Of a stretch of 64,000 nt of DNA, positions 44,958-53,761 are shown in pieces. The notes beneath the pieces were generated by a model. It was not told the DNA's origin, ran no database searches, and worked only from the letters and a program-made list of their open reading frames with translations. Source of the DNA: Candidatus Eiseniibacteriota bacterium (lineage in GTDB: Bacteria > Eisenbacteria > RBG-16-71-46 > CAIMUX01); contig CAIMUX010000104.1 of the NCBI GenBank assembly GCA_903844735.1, positions 1 to 64,000 of the forward strand. The letters are read 5' to 3'. Both the position numbers and the translations under genes were made by a program. Each line of letters starts with the position of its first letter. Position 1 is the stretch's first letter.

Positions 44958-47900
44958 ATGATCGAGTCGATGCCGCCGACCGGCGCATCTCCTATCGACC
45001 CGGAAAAACTCCTCGACCGGGGCGCGATCCTGGAGGCCGTGGGGCACGCCGCGGAGGCGCTGCTGAAGGCCGGCGATTGGCGGGAGGCGATCCCGGAAAT
45101 CCTGGCCGAGCTCGGCGCGGCGACCGACGTCAGCCGCGCCTATATCTTCGAGCGCCATACCGGCAATCCGGACGGCAATCCGGACGGCAATCCGGACGGC
45201 GACCTGGACGGCGACCCGGACGACTGGGTCGTCAGCCGGCGCTTCGAGTGGACGGCGCCCGGCGTGTCCGTGCAACTGGACAACCCCGGGTTGCAGAACG
45301 TGTCCATCCGCGAGTTCGGCGAGCCGGGATGGGCCGAGGATCTGGACGACGGGCGCGCGGCGCAAAGCCTATTGCGAAACCTCAGGCCCGCAACGCGGGA
45401 CCTGCTCGGGGGCCAAGATCTCCTCTCCCTGGCCATGGTTCCGATTCTGCCGGGCGGTCGGCCATGGGGGTTCATCGGTTTCGACGACTGCGTGCGGGAG
45501 CGGGCCTGGTCGGCCGGGGAGCTGGAAGCGCTGCAAGCCGCGGCCGGCCTGCTCGGTTCGGCTATCCTCCGAGAACGGTCGAGGGAAGAGCGGAGGCGGA
45601 GCGAGCAGAGACTGAGCGCCCTGATCGAGAACCTGCCGGGCACGGTGTATCGCTGCGAGCTCCGGTCTCCCTGGCGGATGAGGCATATCAGCGAACAGAT
45701 CGTGGACCTTTGCGGTGTCACGGCGCGCGAGTTTGTGGAGGAAGGTCGCTCATACGCGGAACTCATCTACCCGGATGATCTTCCGATGGTTGAGCGCGTC
45801 GTGGACGATGCCGTGGCCGGGAGGACGTCCTACGAGATCGAGTACCGCCTCGTCCGATCCGGCGGGAGCCTTTGCTGGGTCTTCGAGCGGGGACGCGCGG
45901 CCTACGACGAGACGGGCAATCCGCTCCGGCTCGATGGAGTTCTTTTCGACATCACGGACCGCAAGGAAGCCGAGGCGATCCTAAGGAGTCGAGACGAGAT
46001 CCTGCAGGCCGTGGGGTTTGCAGCCGAGTGCTTTCTCGGCAATTCCGACTGGGAGTCGTCCGTGGTCGAGGTGCTGGATCGCCTTAATCTCGCGACCGGG
46101 CTCGGCAGGGTCTTCCTGTGGCAGGAGCCGGCGTGCCGGCGTGCCGATCCCGAGGGACTCTGGGTAGACCGATCCGGGGACCCGATGATTTCCGAGGAGT
46201 CGCGGCGATGGTTCCGCTCGGTCCTGGCCGACCTCATGCCTCACGTCGCGTCGCTGGGAGTCGGCGAGGCCGTTCACGTGCTCACGCGGGACCTGCCTGG
46301 GACATCCAGAAACCACCTGGAGGCGCAGGGTGTCGAGTCGGGACTCTTCGTCCCGGTCTTCGTGGATGGCGTGAGGTGGGGCGTCTTCGGGTACAGCCAT
46401 CGTCGCGGTTTGCGGGAGTGGAGCGCCTCCGAGGTGGAAGTGATGCGCATGGCGGCCCGTATCCTCGGCGCCGCGATCGCGCGCGCGCGAGTCGAGGAAC
46501 GGCTGCACATTGCCAAGGCGACGCTGGAGAACATGACCGACTGGGCCCAGGAGAAGGCGGCGGAGGCGATCCGCGCCAACACGGCCAAGAGCTCCTTCCT
46601 TGCCGGAATGAGCCACGAGATCCGCACCCCGCTCACCGGGGTTCTCGGAACCCTGGAACTTCTCCAGGACACTTCGCTCGAACCCGAACAGCGGGAGTTG
46701 GCCACGATGGCGATGCGGTCGAGCCACACGCTGCTCGACCTGATCAACGACATCCTCGACTTCTCGAAGATCGAGTCGGGCAATCTCGAGCTGGAGTCGA
46801 TCGACTTCAATCTCCGGGAGGTGGTGGAAGACGCGGTCGAGCTCCTGGCCGAGCGTGCCTCGACGAAGGGGCTCGCTCTGGCGGCGGTGATTGACCCCGG
46901 TGTTTCGGGCGTGGTGCGCGGGGACCCGATCCGGTTGCGGCAGATCCTGATCAACCTGCTCGGCAACGCCGTCAAGTTCACGGAGAGCGGCGAGGTCGTG
47001 GTCCGGGTCACCCCGGAGGTCCGGGACAATGACTCCCTAGTCCTGCAGTTCTCGGTCCGGGACACAGGGATCGGGATCTCAGCGGAGGTCCGCGAAAAGC
47101 TCTTTCACGCGTTCACGCAGGCCGACATGTCGACCACTCGGAAATATGGCGGAACGGGTCTCGGCCTTGCGATCTCTCTGCGCCTCGTCCAGGCGATGGG
47201 CGGCTTCATCCGTCTGGACAGCGAACTCGGCCGGGGCTCGGAATTCGCTTTCACGATCTGTCTCGCCCGCGGCGAAGAAGAGACTCCGGCGGCGCCCGAG
47301 GGGAGCTGGCCGTCGCTTCGCGACCTCCGCGTTCTCGTGCTGGATCGGCACGCGCCGACCCGCGAGGCGATCGCTGCCCAATTAGCGGTGCTCGGCCCGG
47401 AACCGGTTCTTGCCGCGGATTCCGCGGAGGCGATCCTGATCCTCGATGAGGCGCAGTTGACCGGGCGGCGGATCGACCTTGCGCTGGTCGAGTCCGGGGT
47501 AAACCGGGAGGATGGGGCATCCATCGTTCAGATCGTCCAACGACACCCCGCGTCGACCGCGATGTCGGTGGCGATCCTCGACTCGATCGCCGCGCGATCC
47601 TGGGGTGCCGGCGACAGCCACGCCCGGCTGACGAAACCGCTGCGCCTTTCGCGACTCGAGCGGGCGCTGCAGGAACTTGACGGCGCCCCGAAGTCTCGGT
47701 CCGTCGCGGAGCAGGACGAGCCCGCCCTTGAGGGGATGGTTCTCGTTGTCGACGACAACCCGGTCAACCGCAAAGTCGACGTCCAGATGGTGCGAAGCCT
47801 CGGTCTCGCGGCCGAGGCGGTAGAGGACGGCGCTGCCGCCGTCGATGCGGTCCGTCAGGGCTGCTGGTCGCTGGTCCTCATGGACAACCAGATGCCCGTG

Positions 47901-48113
47901 ATGGATGGCCTGGAGGCGGCGCGACGCATTCGGGCGCTTCCCGGTTCGGCCGGTCGAATCCCGATCATTGCCGTCACCGCGAGCACCGTGGGCGAGTTAC
48001 GCGCCGACTGCCTCGATGCGGGGATGGACGACTTCCTCTCCAAACCGATCTCGCGTGACTCGCTGCGCAGGGTCCTGGCCAAGTGGTTGCCGGCGCGACG
48101 GTCGGCGGCCTAG
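44958..48113 (+). CDS. Hybrid histidine kinase with GAF, PAS and two receiver domains
   Basis: A 1051-residue soluble sensor kinase with no membrane segment. The order is a GAF domain (about 25-195), PAS (about 205-330, with YRLVRSGGSLCWVFERGR), a second GAF (about 340-520), HisKA with His near 553 (GMSHEIRTPLTGVLGT), HATPase_c (NLLGNAVKFTESG, DTGIGI, GGTGLGLAIS), a first receiver whose phospho-Asp position reads LALVESGVN (Glu instead of Asp, so degenerate), and an intact receiver with Asp near 976 (LVLMDNQMPVMDG) and the Lys in SKP. The frame opens earlier, but the ATG at 44958 has GGGAGG upstream. A five-unit 12-nt repeat inserts GNPD/GDPD units in the first GAF domain. No dedicated partner is adjacent. 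Confidence 0.93.
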   Translation: MIESMPPTGASPIDPEKLLDRGAILEAVGHAAEALLKAGDWREAIPEILAELGAATDVSRAYIFERHTGNPDGNPDGNPDGDLDGDPDDWVVSRRFEWTAPGVSVQLDNPGLQNVSIREFGEPGWAEDLDDGRAAQSLLRNLRPATRDLLGGQDLLSLAMVPILPGGRPWGFIGFDDCVRERAWSAGELEALQAAAGLLGSAILRERSREERRRSEQRLSALIENLPGTVYRCELRSPWRMRHISEQIVDLCGVTAREFVEEGRSYAELIYPDDLPMVERVVDDAVAGRTSYEIEYRLVRSGGSLCWVFERGRAAYDETGNPLRLDGVLFDITDRKEAEAILRSRDEILQAVGFAAECFLGNSDWESSVVEVLDRLNLATGLGRVFLWQEPACRRADPEGLWVDRSGDPMISEESRRWFRSVLADLMPHVASLGVGEAVHVLTRDLPGTSRNHLEAQGVESGLFVPVFVDGVRWGVFGYSHRRGLREWSASEVEVMRMAARILGAAIARARVEERLHIAKATLENMTDWAQEKAAEAIRANTAKSSFLAGMSHEIRTPLTGVLGTLELLQDTSLEPEQRELATMAMRSSHTLLDLINDILDFSKIESGNLELESIDFNLREVVEDAVELLAERASTKGLALAAVIDPGVSGVVRGDPIRLRQILINLLGNAVKFTESGEVVVRVTPEVRDNDSLVLQFSVRDTGIGISAEVREKLFHAFTQADMSTTRKYGGTGLGLAISLRLVQAMGGFIRLDSELGRGSEFAFTICLARGEEETPAAPEGSWPSLRDLRVLVLDRHAPTREAIAAQLAVLGPEPVLAADSAEAILILDEAQLTGRRIDLALVESGVNREDGASIVQIVQRHPASTAMSVAILDSIAARSWGAGDSHARLTKPLRLSRLERALQELDGAPKSRSVAEQDEPALEGMVLVVDDNPVNRKVDVQMVRSLGLAAEAVEDGAAAVDAVRQGCWSLVLMDNQMPVMDGLEAARRIRALPGSAGRIPIIAVTASTVGELRADCLDAGMDDFLSKPISRDSLRRVLAKWLPARRSAA
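45162..45221 (+). repeat. 12-nt tandem repeat inside the hybrid kinase gene
   Basis: Three perfect units ggcaatccggac (45162-45197) followed by two diverged ones (ggcgacctggac and ggcgacccggac) encode (GNPD)3-GDLD-GDPD within a loop of the first GAF domain. Perfect copies at one end suggest recent expansion by slippage. Confidence 0.9.
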
Positions 48114-48349
48114 TCTGCGCTGTTTACGAACTCCCGCTCGCGTCGACGTCTTGGTCCCGGCCGGTCGCTCGCCCCCTTGTTCGCCAACCCACAGCGCCGA
48201 CAACCCCATGGCTCGGGTCCGCCGCCGCTATCACTCTTGACCGACGCTGGTAGTGGGTCCGGCAACGAAAGGTTTGGGTGTCGACGTCGGCATCGGGAGT
48301 TACGCTGTTCCGAACGGGGACGACCGGACCCAAGCCACCGGAGGAATCG

Positions 48350-49843
48350 ATGAGTCTGCCCGCTATCACCCGCCTGCAAACCCTAGACGATTCCTGCCTT
48401 CGCGAACTTTCTGCCCGCTTCGTCGAGGTGGGCTTTACCTCGGATTTGCTGGCCCGGGTGGAACCGATCGCCGCCGGCTTTCTCGATCCGTTGCGCCTCT
48501 GTCTGGTGCGGGACGCGCTTGTCCGGGATGGTTCGCCCGGTGCCCGACTTGGGCGGCTGTTTCTGTACTCGGACACGGTTCTACGGTCGGAGGTGGAGGA
48601 GGCGTTGGGCCCATCACTGACGGGCGTGGCGATCGCCTCGGGCCTCATCGTGGACGCGCCGGGGGATGATGGGGATTTCGTGCGCTCTTCCTTCCAGCTC
48701 ACGCCGCTCGAAGGGCTCTACTTTCTGTCGGATTCCTTAGGCGTGGGTGGCGAGGCAGTGATGGGGCCGGGACAGACCACACTGCCGTTGATCCGTCTGG
48801 CGGAGAGTCTTCCGGGTGAGTCGGTCCTGGATGTCGGATGCGGCCCGGGGTCGGTGGCCCTCTTTGCCGCGCGCCGTGGCGCCCGCGTACTGGGGACCGA
48901 CATCAACCCGCGGGCGATCGAGCTGGCGCGGTGGAATGGACGGTTGAACGGCCTGACCGCGACGTTCGAGGTCGGCGATCTCACCGCTCCGGCCCGGGGT
49001 CAGCTCTTCGACCTGGTGTTTTCGCAGCCTCCGTTCGTGATGCAGCCGCCCGACATGGATGCCGTGACCTATCTGCACGGCGGAGCCTGGGGCGATGAGC
49101 TCGTGTTCCGCCTCTTCGCGCAACTGCCGTCGATTCTGGCGCGCGCGGGGATGGCGGCGATCCTCCTCGACACCGCCCTGCGCCCGGAGGCACCGTTTCA
49201 CCAGCGCGTTCGGGCCGCCCTGGGCGGGGCGCCTCTCGATCTCGTGGTTCTGCTGGCCAAGGGGATGACCCCCGATGTGCAGGCGATCGCCTACGCCCAA
49301 CTGGAAGACCCGGGGCTCGGGGCGCGTTTCGCCGGCGACGCGGTCCGGTACCGCCGCCACCTCTCCCGACTAGGCGTGACAGCGTTTCACCACGGCATGG
49401 TCCTGCTGCGAGTCCCGGGCGATGGTGCGGCGAAAGCGCGCTACTCGATCCAGCTTCTCGTGAGAAGTCTTGGGGCGTTACGGCCCGAGGCGGTCGCGAC
49501 GATTCTCTCGGCCCTCGACCTGGCGGCCCATCCCGATGACGCCCTCCTGCCCTGTGCCGTCGCCTGGACCGGAGGCACGACCTGGATCGAGGAACGCCCC
49601 ACTCCCGATCCACAGCTCGAGCCGACCTGTCGCCTGCGCTTCCCGCCCAACAGCCCGTTTCTCGAACTGGAGGTGCCGGCGGCATCGTTCCGGCTTTTCG
49701 AGATCCTCGGCCGATGCGAATCGATCGAGGAGGGTGTCAGCCTCTATGCCGAGGCTTGTTCCTGCGCCCCGGAGGAAGTGAGGGCCGAGGTGCTGCATTT
49801 CGTGCGCGAGGGGCTCTCGCGGGGAGCGCTGCGACCGCGGTGA
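48350..49843 (+). CDS. Class I SAM-dependent methyltransferase
   Basis: A 497-residue cytoplasmic methyltransferase. The N-terminal 150 residues are a separate helical domain (LFLYSDTVLRSEVEEALG) like those preceding HemK/RsmC-type enzymes. The catalytic domain has SAM motif I VLDVGCGPGSVALFAARRG, acidic TDINPRAIELARWN, and SQPPFVMQPP at the NPPY position. That [N/D/S]PP[Y/F]-type motif marks enzymes that methylate exocyclic or side-chain amide nitrogens (rRNA guanine N2, or glutamine in release factors). A C-terminal extension of about 150 residues is unassigned. The ATG at 48350 follows GGAGG. The substrate is unknown. Confidence 0.82.
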   Translation: MSLPAITRLQTLDDSCLRELSARFVEVGFTSDLLARVEPIAAGFLDPLRLCLVRDALVRDGSPGARLGRLFLYSDTVLRSEVEEALGPSLTGVAIASGLIVDAPGDDGDFVRSSFQLTPLEGLYFLSDSLGVGGEAVMGPGQTTLPLIRLAESLPGESVLDVGCGPGSVALFAARRGARVLGTDINPRAIELARWNGRLNGLTATFEVGDLTAPARGQLFDLVFSQPPFVMQPPDMDAVTYLHGGAWGDELVFRLFAQLPSILARAGMAAILLDTALRPEAPFHQRVRAALGGAPLDLVVLLAKGMTPDVQAIAYAQLEDPGLGARFAGDAVRYRRHLSRLGVTAFHHGMVLLRVPGDGAAKARYSIQLLVRSLGALRPEAVATILSALDLAAHPDDALLPCAVAWTGGTTWIEERPTPDPQLEPTCRLRFPPNSPFLELEVPAASFRLFEILGRCESIEEGVSLYAEACSCAPEEVRAEVLHFVREGLSRGALRPR

Positions 49844-49942
49844 TCGTGAGTTCCGTTTGGATCGCGGCCGTACCGCCTGCCGGGAAGCCCGGCAGCCCGG
49901 TGCAACTCGCAGGCGGCTCGGCCGTCGGCCGCCTTTCGCTCT

Positions 49943-51439
49943 TCAGTCCCGCGGGTTTTCGGAGACTCTGCCGTCCTGATACATGCCGATCAACTTCGTG
50001 ATCCGATCCCCTTCGCGCCCGAATCGCACGCGGAAATAGTCCACGCCGTCCAGGAAGAACGTGTCGTTCCCCACGGGAATGAGCCGGACCCGCGACTGTG
50101 GCGCGCGCTGGTAATAGAGGGTGCCATCCTCAACCCAGGCGCGACGGGGGCCATAGCTTCCCTCGTAGGCACCGAGCGCCGCGGCGTCGAGCGCGATGGG
50201 TCGGGCCGACAACTCCAATCCCTCCTGTATCCATCCGAGCGCCAGGGCTTGCTCGGGAACGGTCGTCTGCGCGCGTAGCGCCTTCAGCGCCGCGATGTGT
50301 GCCACGCCCAGCGCGTCGGCGGCGGAGACCTTGAGGTCAGGCTCGACACCGGTTCCCTCCCAGTTCGTCCCGGTGATCGGGTTGACGGCGCGGCCGAACG
50401 GAACGTTGATCCCGACCCCGAGAGAGGGGTACGCGTAACTGTTGATGGGATGCGCGCCACCGCCGGTCGTCTCGCCCACGATGGTGGCCCGCTTGAGGGT
50501 CTTCAGGTTGTAGGTGAATTCTTCGGCGCCAGAGAACGTGTACGAAGAGGTCAAAACCCAGACCGGTACCTTCGACAGGTCCGGGCCGGCCACGTTGGTC
50601 GGGGTCCAAAACTGCCAGACTTGGTTGCCGCGACGAAGGTGAAAATCGTTCAGGTGGGTCGGCTCGGGGAAAAGATAGCTGCACAGGAGTTGGATCATCG
50701 AGGGGTCGCCGCCACCATTCTTGCGCAGATCGAAGATCAGAGCATCGCTGTTCCCGAGCAGCGTCATGGCCGCTACAGCGGTCTTTCCGGCGATTCCGGC
50801 GTCGGCGAACTCCCGCAGGTCGAGGTAGCCGACGTTGCCGCCCAGGTGCTCGACTTTGGCGAAGCCGTAGTTCTCTCTGGCCTTGGTCTCCAGGTAGGCC
50901 TTGCGCTGGTCCTCGGGCGAGGGGGCAGGCATTCCCGGCGGGGGCGCCGGCGGCAGCGGCGTTACGGTGATGTGGCCATCATGGCTGATGGAGCGCAGAT
51001 CCTCGGTCAGGCGCCGGGTGAAGTCCGGGAGGGCGAGGATCCGGTCATACTCTCCCTTCCGCAGATTGTCGTGGATCAGGGCTTCCATCCGGGTGGCGGT
51101 CTCAGGGAAGACGTACACGCTGTCCAGGACGGCCGACACGCTGTCGACGATGGCGGCGCGGGTCGCCTGATTCAGGTCCGCAGGCGCCGATGTGCCCGCC
51201 GCGCCTCCGGCGGGCGAGCCGCCGGCCGGAACCCCGGTCTGGGCCCACGCCGGTCCCCCCGAGAGCAGGCCGACCAGGAGGATCGATGACACGATCACCG
51301 CCGCAAGCACCGTGACGGGGGCGGTGCGACCTCCTGCGGAAGGGCGGGCGGAATGCGGCGTCACGCCTCGATGTGACGGATTGGTGCGGTGGCCGCGGGG
51401 AAGCGACCGGGAGCCCGGCAGGGACCGTTTCGAGCTCAT
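49943..51439 (-). CDS. S41-family peptidase, exported
   Basis: A 498-residue serine protease of the C-terminal-processing/tricorn/retinol-binding-protein-like S41 family. The N-terminus is long and basic before a membrane helix (about 40-65, VTVLAAVIVSSILLVGLLSG), then AWA, a likely signal cleavage site. The catalytic domain shows GNVGYLDLREF, ALIFDLRKNGGGDPS, the nucleophile-bearing TSSYTFSGAEEF and VGETTGGGAHP. No PDZ domain is seen, which fits the IRBP-like branch. A C-terminal domain of about 100 residues follows. The ATG at 51439 has GGAG upstream and is preferred over an in-frame start 24 codons earlier. Confidence 0.9.
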   Translation of the reverse strand: MSSKRSLPGSRSLPRGHRTNPSHRGVTPHSARPSAGGRTAPVTVLAAVIVSSILLVGLLSGGPAWAQTGVPAGGSPAGGAAGTSAPADLNQATRAAIVDSVSAVLDSVYVFPETATRMEALIHDNLRKGEYDRILALPDFTRRLTEDLRSISHDGHITVTPLPPAPPPGMPAPSPEDQRKAYLETKARENYGFAKVEHLGGNVGYLDLREFADAGIAGKTAVAAMTLLGNSDALIFDLRKNGGGDPSMIQLLCSYLFPEPTHLNDFHLRRGNQVWQFWTPTNVAGPDLSKVPVWVLTSSYTFSGAEEFTYNLKTLKRATIVGETTGGGAHPINSYAYPSLGVGINVPFGRAVNPITGTNWEGTGVEPDLKVSAADALGVAHIAALKALRAQTTVPEQALALGWIQEGLELSARPIALDAAALGAYEGSYGPRRAWVEDGTLYYQRAPQSRVRLIPVGNDTFFLDGVDYFRVRFGREGDRITKLIGMYQDGRVSENPRD

Positions 51440-51719
51440 GACTGCTCTCCAGTCTGCGCGACCGGGGTCGCGCTCTGTAGGTTCGACGCCAGCATGGGTC
51501 AACGTGGGCATCCACGCACGTCCAAGGCGGAGATCGCGGCGATGTCCGTGTCCGTCTGCCCTCTACTACAGAATAGTGTAAGCAGTTTCTCAAAAAGTAC
51601 GCTACAATATCGTCGACTCGGCAGGCGGGCGGCCGGAGAGGTCGGAGAGGGCTTAGTGCTCGACCGGGGCCGTCCGCTATGATTCCGCCCGGCCGGTTTG
51701 AGGCAGTCCAGGAGGCTCG
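51440..51719. promoter_or_regulatory. Divergent intergenic region with an AT-rich island
   Basis: About 280 bp between the S41 peptidase (minus) and the nucleotidyltransferase (plus). Positions 51561-51612 are markedly AT-rich for this genome and include TACAAT (51603-51608), a possible -10 for the plus-strand gene. The half-sites TACA (51567-51570) and TGTA (51577-51580) could be an operator. No good -35 is spaced to match. Confidence 0.35.
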
Positions 51720-52517
51720 ATGTCGGACGACCGGATTACGAGAGAGATGATCCTGGGGGCCCTGGTTCGCGCGCTGGAACCGGAACCCCACGTGCACGCC
51801 CTCTGGGAGGGCGGCTCCGAAGCTTTCGGCCGCACGGACCGTTGGTCCGACATCGACGTGCAGGTTGATGTCGACGACGATCGCGTGAAGGATACCCTGA
51901 CCCTGATCGAGGGGATCCTGGAAAGTCTGTCCCCGATCCGGGACCGCCTGGAAATGCCGCCGGGGCCGGGGAACGGGTACACCCAGGTCTTCTACCGGCT
52001 GCGGGACGCCAGCGAGTTCCTGCTCGTCGACCTCTGCGTGATGAAGCGGAGCCACCCGGACAAGTTCCTCGAGCCGCAGATCCACGGGCACGTCGTGTTT
52101 CATGTCAACAAGGGGGGCGTGCTCGTGGCCAAACCCCTCGACTTGGAACAGCACATGGCCAAGATCAGAGCGCGTCGGGAAAGGATGGAGCAGCGCTTCG
52201 CCATGTTCTACTCCATGGTGGAGAAGGAGCTCCACCGGCAGAACTACATGGCGGCGATCGACCTGTACCACCGGCTCGTCTTGGACTCCCTGGTCGATGC
52301 CTTGAGAATCCTGCACAGCCCGGCGCACTTCGACTTCAAGGTACCCTACCTCCATCACGACCTGCCCGTCGAAGTACACGAGAGACTGCACGTGCTCTTC
52401 TTCGTCGCCGACGGGGACGATTTGCGCCACAAGTATCATGACGCCTCGCAGTGGTTCCGACAGACGCTGGCCGAGATCAACCTCATGGAAGTGGAGGCGA
52501 AACTCCGATCGATGTGA
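51720..52517 (+). CDS. Nucleotidyltransferase-domain protein
   Basis: A 265-residue cytoplasmic protein. Residues 1-115 have the polymerase-beta-type nucleotidyltransferase core: a GGS motif with following acidic pair (WEGGSEAFGRTDRWSDIDVQV, Asp-Ile-Asp) and a third acidic position in LLVDLCVM. The helical C-terminal half (about 150-260) resembles the substrate-binding domain of aminoglycoside-adenylyltransferase-like enzymes. The ATG has AGGAGG upstream. It stands alone between the divergent S41 gene and a dispersed repeat. It could adenylylate a small molecule or protein, or be an antitoxin-like minimal NTase, but no toxin partner is present. Confidence 0.85.
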   Translation: MSDDRITREMILGALVRALEPEPHVHALWEGGSEAFGRTDRWSDIDVQVDVDDDRVKDTLTLIEGILESLSPIRDRLEMPPGPGNGYTQVFYRLRDASEFLLVDLCVMKRSHPDKFLEPQIHGHVVFHVNKGGVLVAKPLDLEQHMAKIRARRERMEQRFAMFYSMVEKELHRQNYMAAIDLYHRLVLDSLVDALRILHSPAHFDFKVPYLHHDLPVEVHERLHVLFFVADGDDLRHKYHDASQWFRQTLAEINLMEVEAKLRSM

Positions 52518-52600
52518 CCGGCTGCCCTCTCGTCTGTCTCGTTGTGGCCTCTGGAGTTCCCGTCGTTCCCTCGACACGCCTTCTCATGCCACCACTAGGG
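52518..52600. other. Spacer before repeat copy C
   Basis: Short non-coding stretch following the nucleotidyltransferase stop. No terminator hairpin with a T-run is visible. Confidence 0.3.
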
Positions 52601-52722
52601 CCGCGGCGGTCGGTCGTAGTTGCGAGGCGCGCGCAGCCCCGGCGACGCAGGCGTACGTTTCGTACGTCGAGGAGGCGGGGCGGCGCGCAACGAAGCAGAT
52701 GCGGCCGAACGCCGCGGCCCGT
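52601..52722 (+). repeat. Dispersed structured repeat, copy C
   Basis: Same orientation as copy A. The core is CGTACG-TTT-CGTACG (52652-52666). The outer stem pairs GCGCGC-AG-CCCCG (52629-52641) with CGGGG-CG-GCGCGC (52676-52688). Relative to copy A, the first base pair of the inner arm has changed from T-A to C-G on both sides (C52637 and G52680), a compensatory change. The element is again intergenic. Confidence 0.8.
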
Positions 52723-52858
52723 CACCGCGCTGGACAGGCTCCGTGCGCCTCGGCTAAGCTCCGCTGTCGCGCGTCGATGAGACCGCGGCGACGGCCCGGG
52801 GCGCCGGGACGTCAGTCGCTCTGGACCCGGGCGAACGCGGTCCGAGGATGGAATCGCG
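52723..52858. other. Spacer between repeat copy C and the TerB-like gene
   Basis: GC-rich non-coding sequence. It should contain the promoter of the TerB-DUF72 pair, but I see no hexamers worth calling. Confidence 0.3.
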
Positions 52859-53761
52859 ATGGTTGAGCGAGAGATCGCCCTGCTGCGGACCCTCACAGCA
52901 TTGGCCTGGGCCGATGGCATCGTCACCCCCGAGGAATCCGCGATGCTGGACCGGGCTGCCATTGCGTTCGGCCTGCCGGCCCATGAACGCGAAGCCTTGA
53001 TCCATCTTCGTCGCGAACCGATCCCGCTGGACCGGTTTGAGGATCTGGCCCGCGATCTGCGGGCGTTGGTTTCGTCTGAGGAAGAACGACGCCAAGTCTT
53101 GGCCCAGGCCCGCGCTCTCGTGGCGGCTGATCTCATCGTGGCGCCCGAGGAATCGCGCTGGCTGGACCTGCTGGAGCGCATTCTCCGGGCCGGAGAAACA
53201 CCTTCGCTCTTCGCCCGGGTCCGCGCGGTGCTGGCCGGGGTGCGAGGCGAGGGAGGCGCGATCCCCGTGGCTCCGCGCGAAGACCTGGAACGACGGATTC
53301 TCGGCGGGCTGCTCGCGCGGCGCGTTCTCAGGGCGGGGGGCGTGGCGGATCCGGCAGCCTTCGAAGCGGGGGTGGGCCGGTTTCTCGCGGCGACCGGACT
53401 GACCCCTGGCGAGAGAGACGAAGTTCTCGTCACCGTGCAGCAAAACGAGACGCGCGACGACGATCGCCAGCGACTGTGCGCCTCGGTCAACCGGATCACC
53501 GACCACGAGGGTCGACTCGAGCTGCTGGCCGCTCTCTTCGCGGCAGGACGGCAGGTGAAGGTCGACGTGCGCGCGGCAGAGACAGAATTGCGCTTGATCG
53601 CGAACTACCTCTGGATCGAACCACAGGAGTACGTGCACCTGCGGTCGCAAGAGGCCGCCAGAGCGCCGGACGGTGTGCCGATCGGTTCGGGTTCGGTCGT
53701 CGCCGAGGCGACCGATCCGGGCTCCGTCGGCCGGGCGCCGGCCCCCGAGGTGGGCGCGTGA
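52859..53761 (+). CDS. TerB-like (tellurite resistance/DUF533-type) helical protein
   Basis: A 300-residue, all-helical cytoplasmic protein. Two or three TerB-like modules are visible, each with an acidic turn: LTALAWADGIVTPEESAMLD (about 10-30), ARALVAADLIVAPEESRWLD (about 80-105), and a more diverged RLELLAALFAAGRQVKVDVR near 220. TerB domains bind metal or act as membrane-stress adaptors. A low-complexity tail ends it. The stop overlaps the DUF72 start by GTGA, so the two are translated together. The function of the pair is unknown. The ribosome binding site is weak. Confidence 0.75.
   Translation: MVEREIALLRTLTALAWADGIVTPEESAMLDRAAIAFGLPAHEREALIHLRREPIPLDRFEDLARDLRALVSSEEERRQVLAQARALVAADLIVAPEESRWLDLLERILRAGETPSLFARVRAVLAGVRGEGGAIPVAPREDLERRILGGLLARRVLRAGGVADPAAFEAGVGRFLAATGLTPGERDEVLVTVQQNETRDDDRQRLCASVNRITDHEGRLELLAALFAAGRQVKVDVRAAETELRLIANYLWIEPQEYVHLRSQEAARAPDGVPIGSGSVVAEATDPGSVGRAPAPEVGA

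Noticed and set aside
51561-51612. BlaI/MecI-type operator near the S41 peptidase
   Set aside because: TACA and TGTA half-sites are present but six bases apart instead of the usual close spacing, and no BlaI or BlaR gene is nearby.
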